DNA of 46,804 nucleotides from Streptomyces adelaidensis (GTDB taxonomy: Bacteria; Actinomycetota; Actinomycetes; Streptomycetales; Streptomycetaceae), in NCBI RefSeq assembly GCF_016598475.1, contig NZ_JAEMUX010000072.1, positions 1-46,804 of the forward strand, given 5' to 3'. Below, one piece after another: positions 33,465 through 41,315 of this stretch (position 1 is the first letter of the stretch; each line of letters begins with the position of its first letter). The position numbers and the translations under genes are program-made. The notes under the pieces were generated by a model that saw only the letters and a program-made list of their open reading frames with translations, was not told the origin of the DNA and did no database searches.

Positions 33465-33493
33465 TTCAAGGGACTTGAAAGGTTCCTGAAACG
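33465..33493. promoter_or_regulatory. Three SARP-like heptamers with 11-bp periodicity
   Basis: TTCAAGG (33465), TGAAAGG (33476) and TGAAACG (33487) are spaced exactly 11 bp, one helical turn, as in SARP binding sites. The left part also forms a perfect dyad, CCTTTCAAG with CTTGAAAGG. It lies between the divergent SARP and L,D-transpeptidase-like genes. Confidence 0.55.
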
Positions 33494-33542
33494 CTGCTGG
33501 CCCAATGTCATAGCCACGTCACCGACGCAGCGCAGGTCCTTC

Positions 33543-33557
33543 ACAAGCCACTTGTGC
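33543..33557. repeat. Small dyad CACAAG-CCA-CTTGTG
   Basis: A perfect 6-bp dyad about 70 bp before the L,D-transpeptidase-like start; a possible second operator. Confidence 0.3.
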
Positions 33558-33627
33558 GACAGAAGGCACAGCAGTATCGGAAACCGAACAGCCAAACCAG
33601 GCAGACCAGTCAAACCAGGGGGACATC

Positions 33628-34197
33628 ATGGGCAAGCGCAACCGTTTCACCGCCGTGGCCACCGCGGTCGTCGCCGTCGCCGGGCTGGCCGGCACCGCCT
33701 CGCTCCCGGCGCACGCCGCCGCGGAGGGCACGAAGGCGGCCGCGGCCAAGACCTACTACCTGCACTTCGACAAGTCCACGAACACCAACTCGCGGCTGTA
33801 CCTGAAGCAGACGGGCACCAACAAGGTGATCGCGTCCTTCCGCGCCGGCTCCGGCGTGACCACCAACGAGTGCACCCGCAACAAGGGCTGGCTGCCCACG
33901 AAGTCGTACACCATCAAGAAGTGGAACACGAACTACAACGGCAGCCTCATCAAGGGATACGCCTTCCAGCTCAACGACACCAAGTGCAAGAACGGCTCCA
34001 CCCCCCGCACCGAGCTGTTCATCCACAGCGAGATGACACGGAACGGCGGCCAGGGCTCCACCGAGCCGACCCGCTGGGACGGCGTCGGTGACTACAAGTC
34101 CGCCGGCTGCATCAAGATGCACCCGAAGGACATCAAGGAGCTGTACAAGCGCGCCAAGGCCGTCGGTTTCCCGAAGAAGCTCGTGGTGACCAACTGA
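33628..34197 (+). CDS. Secreted L,D-transpeptidase-like (YkuD-type) protein
   Basis: A 189-residue exported protein with a Sec signal peptide ending near LPAHAAA. The C-terminal half has an active-site pattern like L,D-transpeptidases: ELFIHSE (His near 133) and KSAGCIKMHPKDI (Ser-x-Gly-Cys, Cys near 161). It may cross-link or modify peptidoglycan or act on an extracellular peptide. AGGGGG lies 6 nt before ATG 33628. It is divergent from the SARP gene and likely its target. Confidence 0.75.
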   Translation: MGKRNRFTAVATAVVAVAGLAGTASLPAHAAAEGTKAAAAKTYYLHFDKSTNTNSRLYLKQTGTNKVIASFRAGSGVTTNECTRNKGWLPTKSYTIKKWNTNYNGSLIKGYAFQLNDTKCKNGSTPRTELFIHSEMTRNGGQGSTEPTRWDGVGDYKSAGCIKMHPKDIKELYKRAKAVGFPKKLVVTN

Positions 34198-34214
34198 CGT
34201 ACGCCCATGACGAC

Positions 34215-34259
34215 GGGCCCGCCGGATCGCCGGACACACCGCGCGCACCCGGCGGGCCC
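34215..34259 (+). terminator. Terminator after L,D-transpeptidase-like gene
   Basis: A perfect 11-bp stem, GGGCCCGCCGG (34215-34225) with CCGGCGGGCCC (34249-34259). Confidence 0.75.
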
Positions 34260-34276
34260 CACCACCCGACCACCAC

Positions 34277-34316
34277 CAACCCACCAACCCACGAACCCAC
34301 AAACCCACGAACCCAC
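34277..34316. repeat. Five 8-bp tandem repeats (nAACCCAC)
   Basis: Five consecutive units of nAACCCAC follow directly after the terminator, in the roughly 320-bp gap before the lipoprotein gene. No gene is seen in this gap. Confidence 0.9.
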
Positions 34317-34521
34317 CGCTGAACGGCCGGGGCCCCGGTTCCGTACTCCCTGTCGCCGCTGGGTCACCTCGGGTCGCTCCCGTCACACGTCACACCACCA
34401 CCCCGTCGCCCCGTCACACCGTCGGAATCGAAACGCAACGCCCACGGCCCCGTACCGCACCGACGCGCGCCATACGATCAAGCCCTTCGTCGGCCGGCAG
34501 TCTGAAAGTGGGGGGGGGACG

Positions 34522-35805
34522 ATGCGTCTCAAGTCCCGGGCAGGGGTTCGGACATGGGCCCGGATGACCGTGTCGGCCACGGCCGCGCTGGGACTCACGG
34601 CCGGTCTGTCCGGCTGCGGCGGGAACGCGGACGCGGAGTCGGGAGCGGTCACCCTGACGATCGTCGCCACCAACTACGGCGACAGCGTCCACAAGAACTC
34701 CGAGGGCTACTGGGACCGGGTCTCCCTTGCCTTCCACACCGAGTACCCGACCATCGACGTGAATGTCAGCGTCTACGCCCCGGACGAGGTCGACGAGAAG
34801 GTCGCCGAGCTGGTCGAGCAGGGCCACGCCCCCGACATCGTGCAGACGGACAGCTACTCCGAGTACGCCGCGCGGGACCTCCTCTACCGCGCGGACGACG
34901 TCCTGTCCGTCCCGGTCCAGGCCTCGTTCATCCCTAGCCTCGCGGACGCCGGGGAGATGGACCGGGCGCAGTACGGCCTGCCGTTCACGGCGAGCGATTG
35001 GCTGCTCTACTACAACAAGGACCTGTTCACGCAGGCGGGCGTGGAGCCGCCCGAGACGTGGGACGAACTCGTGCTCGCGGCAAGGGCGTTGAAGGCGCAG
35101 GGGGTGAAGTATCCGATCGCCCTGCCGCTCGGCCCCGAGGAGGCGGAGGCCGAGACGCTGATGTGGCTGCTGGCCGGCGACGGCGGCTACACCGACTCCG
35201 CGAACAACTACGACATCGCTTCCGCCGCCAACGTGTCGACCATGACCTGGTTGCGGGAGAACCTGGTCGGCGAAGGTCTCACCGGCCCGGTCGCACCCGG
35301 CGAGCTGAACCACGGCGCGGCCGTCGAGTCCTTCCTCAGCGGTGACGCGGCCATGGTCAACGGCCCGCTGTCGCTGATCCGCCAGATCGAGGACTCCTCC
35401 GGCTCCGTGTCCTACGGTTCCATGCCGCTGCCGAGCCGCGACGGCAAGGCCGCCCCCACCATGGGCACCGCCGACTGGGTCATCGCCTTCAAGAACGAGG
35501 ACCGCCGCGAGGCCATCGGACAGTTCCTCGACTTCCTCTACGCCGACAAGTACGTGATCGAGCAGGCCGCCCAGTACGAGCTGCTCCCCGTCACCACGAG
35601 CGCCGCCGACGTCATGCGCGCCGACAAGGACCACCAGGCCCTGTGGAGCGGCCTCGACACCCTGCAGAACGTCCAGCTCTACCCCGTCGCCGAGACCAAC
35701 TGGTCCGAGGTGGCCACCACCATCCGCAAACAGATCGGCAAGGCGGTGGCCCCCGGCGGGAACCCGGAAACGGTACTGGACTCCATAGCGGCGGTGTCGG
35801 AGTAG
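34522..35805 (+). CDS. Orphan extracellular solute-binding lipoprotein (family 1)
   Basis: A 427-residue lipoprotein with lipobox AGLSGC and a family-1 (MalE/UgpB-like) binding fold: VTLTIVATNYGDS, GHAPDIVQTD, YGLPFTASDWLLYYNKDLF, ETWDELVLAAR, FLSGDAAMVNGP. No permease or ATPase gene adjoins it, so it may use a distant transporter. ATG 34522 is preceded by a run of nine G (34510-34518) that serves as ribosome-binding site and is a slippage-prone homopolymer. Confidence 0.88.
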   Translation: MRLKSRAGVRTWARMTVSATAALGLTAGLSGCGGNADAESGAVTLTIVATNYGDSVHKNSEGYWDRVSLAFHTEYPTIDVNVSVYAPDEVDEKVAELVEQGHAPDIVQTDSYSEYAARDLLYRADDVLSVPVQASFIPSLADAGEMDRAQYGLPFTASDWLLYYNKDLFTQAGVEPPETWDELVLAARALKAQGVKYPIALPLGPEEAEAETLMWLLAGDGGYTDSANNYDIASAANVSTMTWLRENLVGEGLTGPVAPGELNHGAAVESFLSGDAAMVNGPLSLIRQIEDSSGSVSYGSMPLPSRDGKAAPTMGTADWVIAFKNEDRREAIGQFLDFLYADKYVIEQAAQYELLPVTTSAADVMRADKDHQALWSGLDTLQNVQLYPVAETNWSEVATTIRKQIGKAVAPGGNPETVLDSIAAVSE

Positions 35806-35815
35806 CGGCGACACC

Positions 35816-36628
35816 ATGACAGCCGAGAACACCCCCACGGTCGACGAACTCGTGGCCCGGGCCGTCGCGGTCCGCGACCCCGACCACCCCGTCTGGGAAG
35901 AGGTCGCGGCCGCGCTCGGCGGACGCTGGGCCGACGACGGGACCTGGTCCGCCGCCGTCGCGCTCCGCTCCCACCCCGATCCCGTCCACCGGCTCCTCGC
36001 CTGCCACGTGCTGTTCCGGCACACCACCACCCGGTACGTGCCCGAGGACGACACCTGGGCGTCCTCGCCGTACGAGAAGCGCGCGTACGAGGTCTTCGCC
36101 GAGTGGGCCGGGGAGGAACGGCATCCGCTCGTCCTGCCCGAGGTGATCGTCGGGCTCGTCCAGTACCGGGAGCCGGCGAACGAGGGCTTCGGACTGAGGT
36201 TCGCCGGGCACCCGGACCCCGCGGTGCGCGGCATGGCACCCGGGCTCCTGGACAGCGAGGAACCGTTCTCCCCGGCGGCCCGCGAGGCGCTGTGCGCACT
36301 CATGCGGGACCCGTCGGCCGATGTCCGCCGCTCGGCGGTGAGGATGGTCGCCGAGCATCCGGACCCCCACCCCACCCTCACGGGCGCCCTGGCCGCCCGC
36401 TTCGCGGACGAGGACCAGGGCGAGGACGAGGACGGGGACGAGGCCGTCCGTGTCCTCGCCGTCTTCGGCCTCGCCGAACGGGACGATCCACGCTGCCTGG
36501 CGGGGCGGGAGCGGATGGCGCCGATCGCCGACCCGGAGAGGTACGGGTACGGCGTGCTGGACGCGGCGGACCGGTACGAGGAGCGCCGCGACGGGCGGGG
36601 CGGGGGATGGCGGTGGCGTCGTTCCTGA
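35816..36628 (+). CDS. HEAT-repeat domain protein
   Basis: A 270-residue all-helical protein with HEAT-like repeats (AVALRSHPDPVHRLLACHVL, FAGHPDPAVRGMAPGLL, ALMRDPSADVRRSAVRMVA). Such proteins act as scaffolds; no enzymatic motif is seen. It begins 11 bp after the lipoprotein stop, so the two are probably cotranscribed. The C-terminus is Arg/Gly/Trp-rich. Confidence 0.75.
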   Translation: MTAENTPTVDELVARAVAVRDPDHPVWEEVAAALGGRWADDGTWSAAVALRSHPDPVHRLLACHVLFRHTTTRYVPEDDTWASSPYEKRAYEVFAEWAGEERHPLVLPEVIVGLVQYREPANEGFGLRFAGHPDPAVRGMAPGLLDSEEPFSPAAREALCALMRDPSADVRRSAVRMVAEHPDPHPTLTGALAARFADEDQGEDEDGDEAVRVLAVFGLAERDDPRCLAGRERMAPIADPERYGYGVLDAADRYEERRDGRGGGWRWRRS

Positions 36629-36684
36629 GGCCGCCCGCCATGCACCACCAGATGATGCGGTGTCCCATCACCTCGCCTGTCCTA

Positions 36685-36711
36685 CAAGGGACTTGACGGT
36701 CAGTCACTTTG
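36685..36711 (+). promoter_or_regulatory. Second SARP-like site upstream of dioxygenase
   Basis: The 12-mer CAAGGGACTTGA (36685-36696) is identical to 33467-33478 in the SARP/L,D-transpeptidase region. Heptamers TACAAGG, TGACGGT and CACTTTG follow an 11-bp step from 36683. This suggests a common regulator. Confidence 0.45.
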
Positions 36712-36759
36712 CCGAACTGACAGCCGGCCGACAGTTTCCGTTTCTAGGGTGCCGTGTTC

Positions 36760-37545
36760 ATGACAGACACTTCAGTGCCCCCAGAGGCAGATTCGATCGG
36801 GCGTCGCACCGTACTGATCGCCACGGGCGTCACGGCGGCCTCCCTGGCCGTGGGCGCCGCCGCCACGCCTGAAGCCCCCACCGCCGCGACGGCCGGGACG
36901 GACGAGACCGCCCCCGTAGCCGCCGCGGCCGTCTGCACCCTCACGAAGGAGATGACCGAAGGCCCCTACTACCTCGACGGACAGCTGGTCCGCGCCGACA
37001 TCAGCGAGGACAAGACCGGCTTCCCGCTCCAGCTCACCCTCACCGTCGTCGACGACGACACCTGCGCGCCGCTGAGCAGCGCCCTGGTGGAGATCTGGCA
37101 CTGCGACGCGCTCGGCGAGTACTCCGGGTTCGTCGGCAACAACGGCCACGACGAGCCCGACAACGGCACGTTCCTGCGCGGCGGCGTGCTGACGAACTCC
37201 AGTGGCGTAGCGAAGATCACCACGGTCTACCCGGGCTGGTACCGGGGCCGCTGCATCCACATCCACCTCAAGGTGCACACCGACGTCACCCTGACCTCGG
37301 ACGGCTCATTCACCGGCGGCCAGGAACTCCACACCGGCCAGCTCTTCTTCGACGAGACGATCACGACCGGAGTCGCGGCCCTCTCCCCGTACTCGGCCAA
37401 CACGGTCACCCGCACCACCCTCGCCCAGGACTCCATCTACGACGAGGGAGGCGCCGCCTCCGGCCTGCTCACCCTGACCGCCCTCGGCAGCTCGCCGTCG
37501 GCCGGCTACGCGGGCTCGCTGACGGTGGGGGTGGAGTCGAGCTGA
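36760..37545 (+). CDS. Secreted intradiol ring-cleavage dioxygenase-like protein
   Basis: A 261-residue protein with an N-terminal export signal (GRRTVLIATGVTAASLAVGA, with a twin Arg) and an intradiol dioxygenase fold. Candidate Fe(III) ligands: Tyr in TEGPYYLDG, Tyr in YPGWYRGR and two His in IHIHLKVH. Family members cleave catechol-type rings; secreted actinobacterial forms may act on lignin-derived or plant phenols. Start ATG 36760 or GTG 36754. A 3' fragment of a paralogue lies at 39861. Confidence 0.88.
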   Translation: MTDTSVPPEADSIGRRTVLIATGVTAASLAVGAAATPEAPTAATAGTDETAPVAAAAVCTLTKEMTEGPYYLDGQLVRADISEDKTGFPLQLTLTVVDDDTCAPLSSALVEIWHCDALGEYSGFVGNNGHDEPDNGTFLRGGVLTNSSGVAKITTVYPGWYRGRCIHIHLKVHTDVTLTSDGSFTGGQELHTGQLFFDETITTGVAALSPYSANTVTRTTLAQDSIYDEGGAASGLLTLTALGSSPSAGYAGSLTVGVESS

Positions 37546-37549
37546 CCTA

Positions 37550-37582
37550 GCCCCATCCCGGCCCCATCCCGGCCCCATCCCG
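37550..37582. repeat. Three 11-bp tandem repeats (GCCCCATCCCG)
   Basis: Three perfect copies directly after the dioxygenase stop and before its terminator. Confidence 0.9.
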
Positions 37583-37610
37583 CCTTGCCCCGCCTCGCCC
37601 TGCCCCGAAC

Positions 37611-37657
37611 AGGGCACCGGCCCCCTCCCAGACCGTACGGGAGGGCGCCGGTGCCCT
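37611..37657 (+). terminator. Terminator after dioxygenase
   Basis: AGGGCACCGGC (37611-37621) pairs with GCCGGTGCCCT (37647-37657), and inner CCCTCCC with GGGAGGG; TTTC follows. Confidence 0.8.
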
Positions 37658-37790
37658 TTCTCGTAAACCGATCAGCCGACCTCGGGCGAAACCGATCACG
37701 TTCCGATCGGATTCATACGGTTCCGACCAGCCACGATGCCCTCTCGATCTCCTGGGTACGCATCGAGCGAGCACGGCTAGCGTGGCCAAG

Positions 37791-38402
37791 ATGCGGCAGC
37801 TCGCCTTTGACGCCCAGCACCCCGTGCCCGAACCCATCGACCCCGATCGAGAGGAGGCGGCCGTGACGCCGGGCGGCGAGACGGAGAGCGGAGCCGGAGG
37901 ATTCGACGGAGCCCGTCGCGTCAGCGGAAACGGTCGAATCGGCGGCCCCGGTGGCGGCGACAGCCCCGCCATCGCTCCCGAAACGCTCTTGCTGAAACGG
38001 CACTTCACCGGAGAGAACCTCCCCCAGGTGCGCGCCCAGGTCGAGGACACGGCCGCCGCGGCGGGCCTCGGCGGCGTACGCCTCGGCGAGTTCACCCTCG
38101 CCGTCAGCGAGATCGCCGCCAACGCGGTCGAGCACGCCGGCGGCCACGGCCGCCTGGAGCTCCGCCGCCTCCCCGACGAACTGGAGTGCCGCATCACCGA
38201 CAACGGCCCCGGCTTCGTCCCCACCCTCCCCGAACTCCTCCCCGGCCTCACCGGCACCTGCCCCGGCCGCGGCCTCTGGCTCGCCCACCTGGTCACCGAC
38301 CGCCTGACGGTCACGACGGGGACGACGGACACGACGGGGGCGACGGACACGACGGGGGCGGGGGTGGGCGCGGAGGTGACGCTGGCGATGCGGCTGGGGT
38401 GA
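37791..38402 (+). CDS. RsbW-like HATPase (anti-sigma-type) ATP-binding protein
   Basis: A 203-residue protein. Residues about 1-65 are Gly/Glu-rich and disordered; the rest is a GHKL ATPase of the anti-sigma/serine-kinase group: N box SEIAANAVEHAGG, G1 DNGPGF, G2 GRGLWLAHL. The C-terminus has DTTGAT repeats from 18-bp units. Streptomycetes have many such proteins, acting on anti-anti-sigma partners; none adjoins. ATG 37791 is 8 nt after TAGCGT (37778-37783), so the mRNA may be leaderless; GTG 37782 is an in-frame alternative. Confidence 0.85.
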   Translation: MRQLAFDAQHPVPEPIDPDREEAAVTPGGETESGAGGFDGARRVSGNGRIGGPGGGDSPAIAPETLLLKRHFTGENLPQVRAQVEDTAAAAGLGGVRLGEFTLAVSEIAANAVEHAGGHGRLELRRLPDELECRITDNGPGFVPTLPELLPGLTGTCPGRGLWLAHLVTDRLTVTTGTTDTTGATDTTGAGVGAEVTLAMRLG

Positions 38403-38796
38403 ACGGCGGGGCATCGAACCCGGGCCGGCGTCGGCACGCTGGTGGCCGCCGCGCCGGGGCTGGGGTTCCTCGACGCCGAGATGGTCGAGGGGCGGACCGG
38501 CCACCCGACCCGCGCCGCGCCGCCTGACGTACGCCCGGCGAGGCCCGTGCCCTGCCTCCCGTAGACGCCATCGCCGTATCAACACGGTCGACGCCGTGCG
38601 ACCGCTTCCGCCGGGCGGACGCCCTGGTGCGGATCAGGGAGTACGGCTGGGCCGAGTCCGCCGTGCTCGCGGAATCTCCTGGAACCCGCCGGCGACCCGC
38701 TGCCGCGATGAGTTTCAGGCGGGGCGGGAGTCTGTTCTGGTGGGTGTCGTAGGAGTTCGTAGACGCTGCCCGGCGCTAGACACCACGGAGGACATC
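38403..38796 (+). pseudogene. Decayed coding remnants (no start)
   Basis: Two short frames look protein-like but have no start or Shine-Dalgarno: one with LVAAAPGLGFLDAEMVEG (about 38440-38530) and one with FRRADALVRIREYGWAESAV (about 38605-38680). The parent family is not recognised. Otherwise the 394-bp gap holds only the ribosome-binding site of the next gene. Confidence 0.25.
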
Positions 38797-39579
38797 ATGA
38801 CGACCACACCGAGTGACCCGGCCGGCGCGCTGCCCGGCCGCCCGCCCATCGTCGACCTGGCCACCTGGCAGGCCGCCCGGGACGAGCTGCTGGTCCGTGA
38901 GAAGGCCCACACCCACGAGGGCGACGCCATCGCCGCGGCCCGCCGCCGGTTGCCGATGGTGGAGTTCGACGGGACGGTCGAGGTCGTCGGGCCCGACGGC
39001 CCGGTCCCGTTCCTGGACCTGTTCCAGGGCCGCGACGAGCTCGTGGTCTACCAGCACATGTGGTACGACGGCGCGCCGCACCAGGGGCAGTGCGAGGGCT
39101 GCACCACCACGGCCTGGCACCTGAACGACGCCGTCTACCTCAACGCCCGCCACGTCTCCTTCGCCGTGCTGACCACGGGCGCCTGGGACGAGGTGGCCTC
39201 CTACGTCGACTTCATGGGCTACACCCAGCCCTGGTACTCGGTGCGTGACGTGGACGCGCCGGTCGGCGGCGAGATGGGTTACCTCACCTGCTTCCTGCGC
39301 GACGGTGACCGCGTGTTCCTCACCTACTCCACGACGGGCCGTGGCAACGAGCGGGTCAACGGGTCCCTCGGCCTGCTCGACATGACGCCCTACGGCCGCG
39401 ACGAGGCCTGGGAGGACAAGCCCGAGGGCTGGCCCGAGGGGGGCAGCCCGTGCTGGTCCTGGCGCTCGGACGCGGACGGAAACGCCACCTGGGGCCCGAC
39501 CAGCCGCCCCGTACCGCAGTGGACCCGCCCCGGCGCGACCCCCGTGGAGACCCTCGGCCGGCACGGCCACCACCACTGA
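38797..39579 (+). CDS. DUF899-like thioredoxin-fold protein
   Basis: A 260-residue cytosolic protein. WQAARDELLVREKAHT, PVPFLDLFQGRDELVVYQHMW and the CEGCTTTAWHLND segment match the DUF899 family, a thioredoxin-like fold; WYSVRD and LTCFLRDGDRVFLTYS follow. Family function is not established. GGAGG lies 5 nt before ATG 38797. Confidence 0.85.
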   Translation: MTTTPSDPAGALPGRPPIVDLATWQAARDELLVREKAHTHEGDAIAAARRRLPMVEFDGTVEVVGPDGPVPFLDLFQGRDELVVYQHMWYDGAPHQGQCEGCTTTAWHLNDAVYLNARHVSFAVLTTGAWDEVASYVDFMGYTQPWYSVRDVDAPVGGEMGYLTCFLRDGDRVFLTYSTTGRGNERVNGSLGLLDMTPYGRDEAWEDKPEGWPEGGSPCWSWRSDADGNATWGPTSRPVPQWTRPGATPVETLGRHGHHH

Positions 39580-39651
39580 GCGGTTCGCCGGGGGATACCT
39601 TTCCTAGAGACTGAGCGGGAGTGAGTCCTGTTGCCAGGTCTCATGCTCAGC
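39580..39651. other. Short non-coding stretch before inverted-repeat segment
   Basis: No gene; no resemblance to the 5' half of the dioxygenase, so that half is deleted rather than split. Confidence 0.4.
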
Positions 39652-39857
39652 TGTCTGTAAGCACGAGTTCCGGGACCAGCGCACCAGGTTCTTTTGGCTC
39701 CGACAGTCGTTCGACCGCCGGGCCGGTGGAGGGTTGGTGCACAGGCGCAGCCAGCGAGAAGAGGCCGTCAGGGGCCAGGGTGAACGGTCGGCCACCGGTT
39801 CGACGGTGGTACCAAATCCCGTCCGTACCGCGGTGCCCATTCACGTGCTTACAGACA
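39652..39857. mobile_element. 206-bp segment bounded by 14-bp perfect inverted repeats
   Basis: TGTCTGTAAGCACG (39652-39665) and its exact complement (39844-39857) bound 206 bp with no convincing ORF. The layout is that of a MITE or an internally deleted insertion sequence. No clear target-site duplication is visible. The right end lies 4 bp before the surviving part of a truncated dioxygenase. Confidence 0.55.
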
Positions 39858-39860
39858 CAG

Positions 39861-40196
39861 TGCAGCATCACGTCCATCTGGCCCGGCCACTACGTCTCCC
39901 GTGCGGTCCATGTGCATATGCGAGTGCACACGGAGGTGACCCTCACCGACGAGTCGTACACCGGCGGCGAGGTCATCCACACGGGACAGCTCTTCTTCGA
40001 CGAGACCCTCAACGAGGAGATCCAGGCGACGTCGCCGTACTCGGACAACATGACGCCGGAGACGGCTCTGTCCGCCGACAGCATCTACGACGACGGGGGT
40101 GCGTCGAGTGGGCTGTTGACCCTTACCGCGCTGGGCAGCAGCGTGTCGGACGGGTACAAGGCGACGATCACCGTGGGCGTCGACAGCGCGGCCTAG
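39861..40196 (+). pseudogene. 3' fragment of an intradiol dioxygenase gene
   Basis: In-frame sequence from 39861 encodes SITSIWPGHYVSRAVHVHM onward, collinear with the second half of the 36760 product (both share HTGQLFFDET, SGLLTLTALGSS and TVGV near the end). Tyr and HxH ligands survive, but the N-terminal half with the first Tyr and the signal peptide is missing, so it should be inactive. It overlaps the TauE/SafE stop by 4 bp. Confidence 0.8.
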
Positions 40197-41131
40197 GCGC
40201 TGCGGGTGGCGGCCGGTTCGGCTGCGGCGAGTGCGGGCTCCGGCTCGCGCTCGACGTGGCCGGCCGCCTTCTCCTTCAGGTGCTCTCGGATCGAGTACGT
40301 CAGGGCCGCCGCCCACAGGGCGTACGCCGCCACGTACACAGGTGTACTCAGTGCGCTCGACGCCGCGATCCAGTCGCTCTTCAGCAACGTACGGATGTTG
40401 GTGACGATGATGACGCCGCCGACGGCGGAGCCGAGCACGCGCGGGGGAACGAGGCGGACGAGCCAGGCGGCGATGGGGGCGGCGATGATGCCGCCGAGGA
40501 GGAAGGCGGCGACCCAGGCCCAGTCGAGGCCCTGGGAGCCGAGGGAGAGGAGGAAGCCGAGGCTGGCGGCGACGGCGACGAGGAACTCGCTGGTGTCGAC
40601 CGAGCCGATGACCTTGCGGGGCTCCATGCGGCCGCTGGCCAGCAGCGCCGGCGTGCCGACCGGGCCCCAGCCGCCCCCGCCGGTCGCGTCGAGGAAGCCG
40701 GCGACCAGGCCGAGCGGCGACAGGAACCGCTTCCGCAGCGGCTGGCCGAGGCGCTCCTTGGGCAGGCCGCGCAGGGTGAAGCGGGACAGGACGTAGAGGC
40801 CGAGGCCCAGCAGGATCAGCGACATCGCCGGCCCGGCGACCTCGGTGGACAACGACGACAGGACGGTCGCGCCGAGGAACGCGCCCACGGCGCCCGGTAC
40901 GCCGATCTTGGCGACGACCTTCCAGTCCACGTTCCCGAACCGCCAGTGCGAGGCGCCCGACATCAGCGTCGTACCGATCTCGGCGAGGTGCACCGTGGCC
41001 GAGGCGGCGGCCGGGTTGGTGCCCATGGCGAGCAGCAGCGTGGTCGAGGTCACGCCGTAGGCCATGCCCAGGCTGCCGTCCACGAGCTGGGCTCCCAGGC
41101 CCGCCAGCGCGAGCAGTACCAGCGTCCGCAT
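40193..41131 (-). CDS. TauE/SafE family sulfite/organosulfonate exporter-like permease
   Basis: A 312-residue membrane protein with about eight helices; GAQLVDGSLGMAYGVTSTTLLL and GFLDATGGGGWGPVGTPALL are the two family repeats. Members move sulfite, sulfoacetate or other small anions. ATG 41131 is chosen because the upstream extension to GTG 41212 is polar repeat sequence. It lies downstream of an Rrf2 gene on the same strand, which may control it. Confidence 0.88.
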   Translation of the reverse strand: MRTLVLLALAGLGAQLVDGSLGMAYGVTSTTLLLAMGTNPAAASATVHLAEIGTTLMSGASHWRFGNVDWKVVAKIGVPGAVGAFLGATVLSSLSTEVAGPAMSLILLGLGLYVLSRFTLRGLPKERLGQPLRKRFLSPLGLVAGFLDATGGGGWGPVGTPALLASGRMEPRKVIGSVDTSEFLVAVAASLGFLLSLGSQGLDWAWVAAFLLGGIIAAPIAAWLVRLVPPRVLGSAVGGVIIVTNIRTLLKSDWIAASSALSTPVYVAAYALWAAALTYSIREHLKEKAAGHVEREPEPALAAAEPAATRSA

Positions 41132-41315
41132 TCGTCGTTCGTCCCGTCTTCCGTCGCCGTCTTCCGGCTTCTGTCTTCCGGCTTCTCTCTCCGGCTTCCC
41201 TGCCTTTCCCACCGGTTAAGTAGGGAATGACCGGACCGCAACGCTACGACGCCAAGCTGAGGAAAGGCTTAGGACGGGGTAACGATCCTGTGCAACTGCC
41301 CGCCGGGCCTACGAC
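41132..41315. other. Gap with imperfect CTTCCGGCTTCT repeats
   Basis: About 41135-41205 carries several copies of cttccggcttct-like sequence; no gene is seen. Confidence 0.4.

Noticed and set aside
34207..34521. Upstream extension of the solute-binding lipoprotein
   Set aside because: It would run through a terminator and an 8-bp repeat array and would hide the lipoprotein signal; ATG 34522 gives a proper signal peptide.
39604..39877. Minus-strand frames inside the inverted-repeat segment considered as a transposase
   Set aside because: They show no DDE or other transposase motif and are too short; I treat the segment as non-coding.
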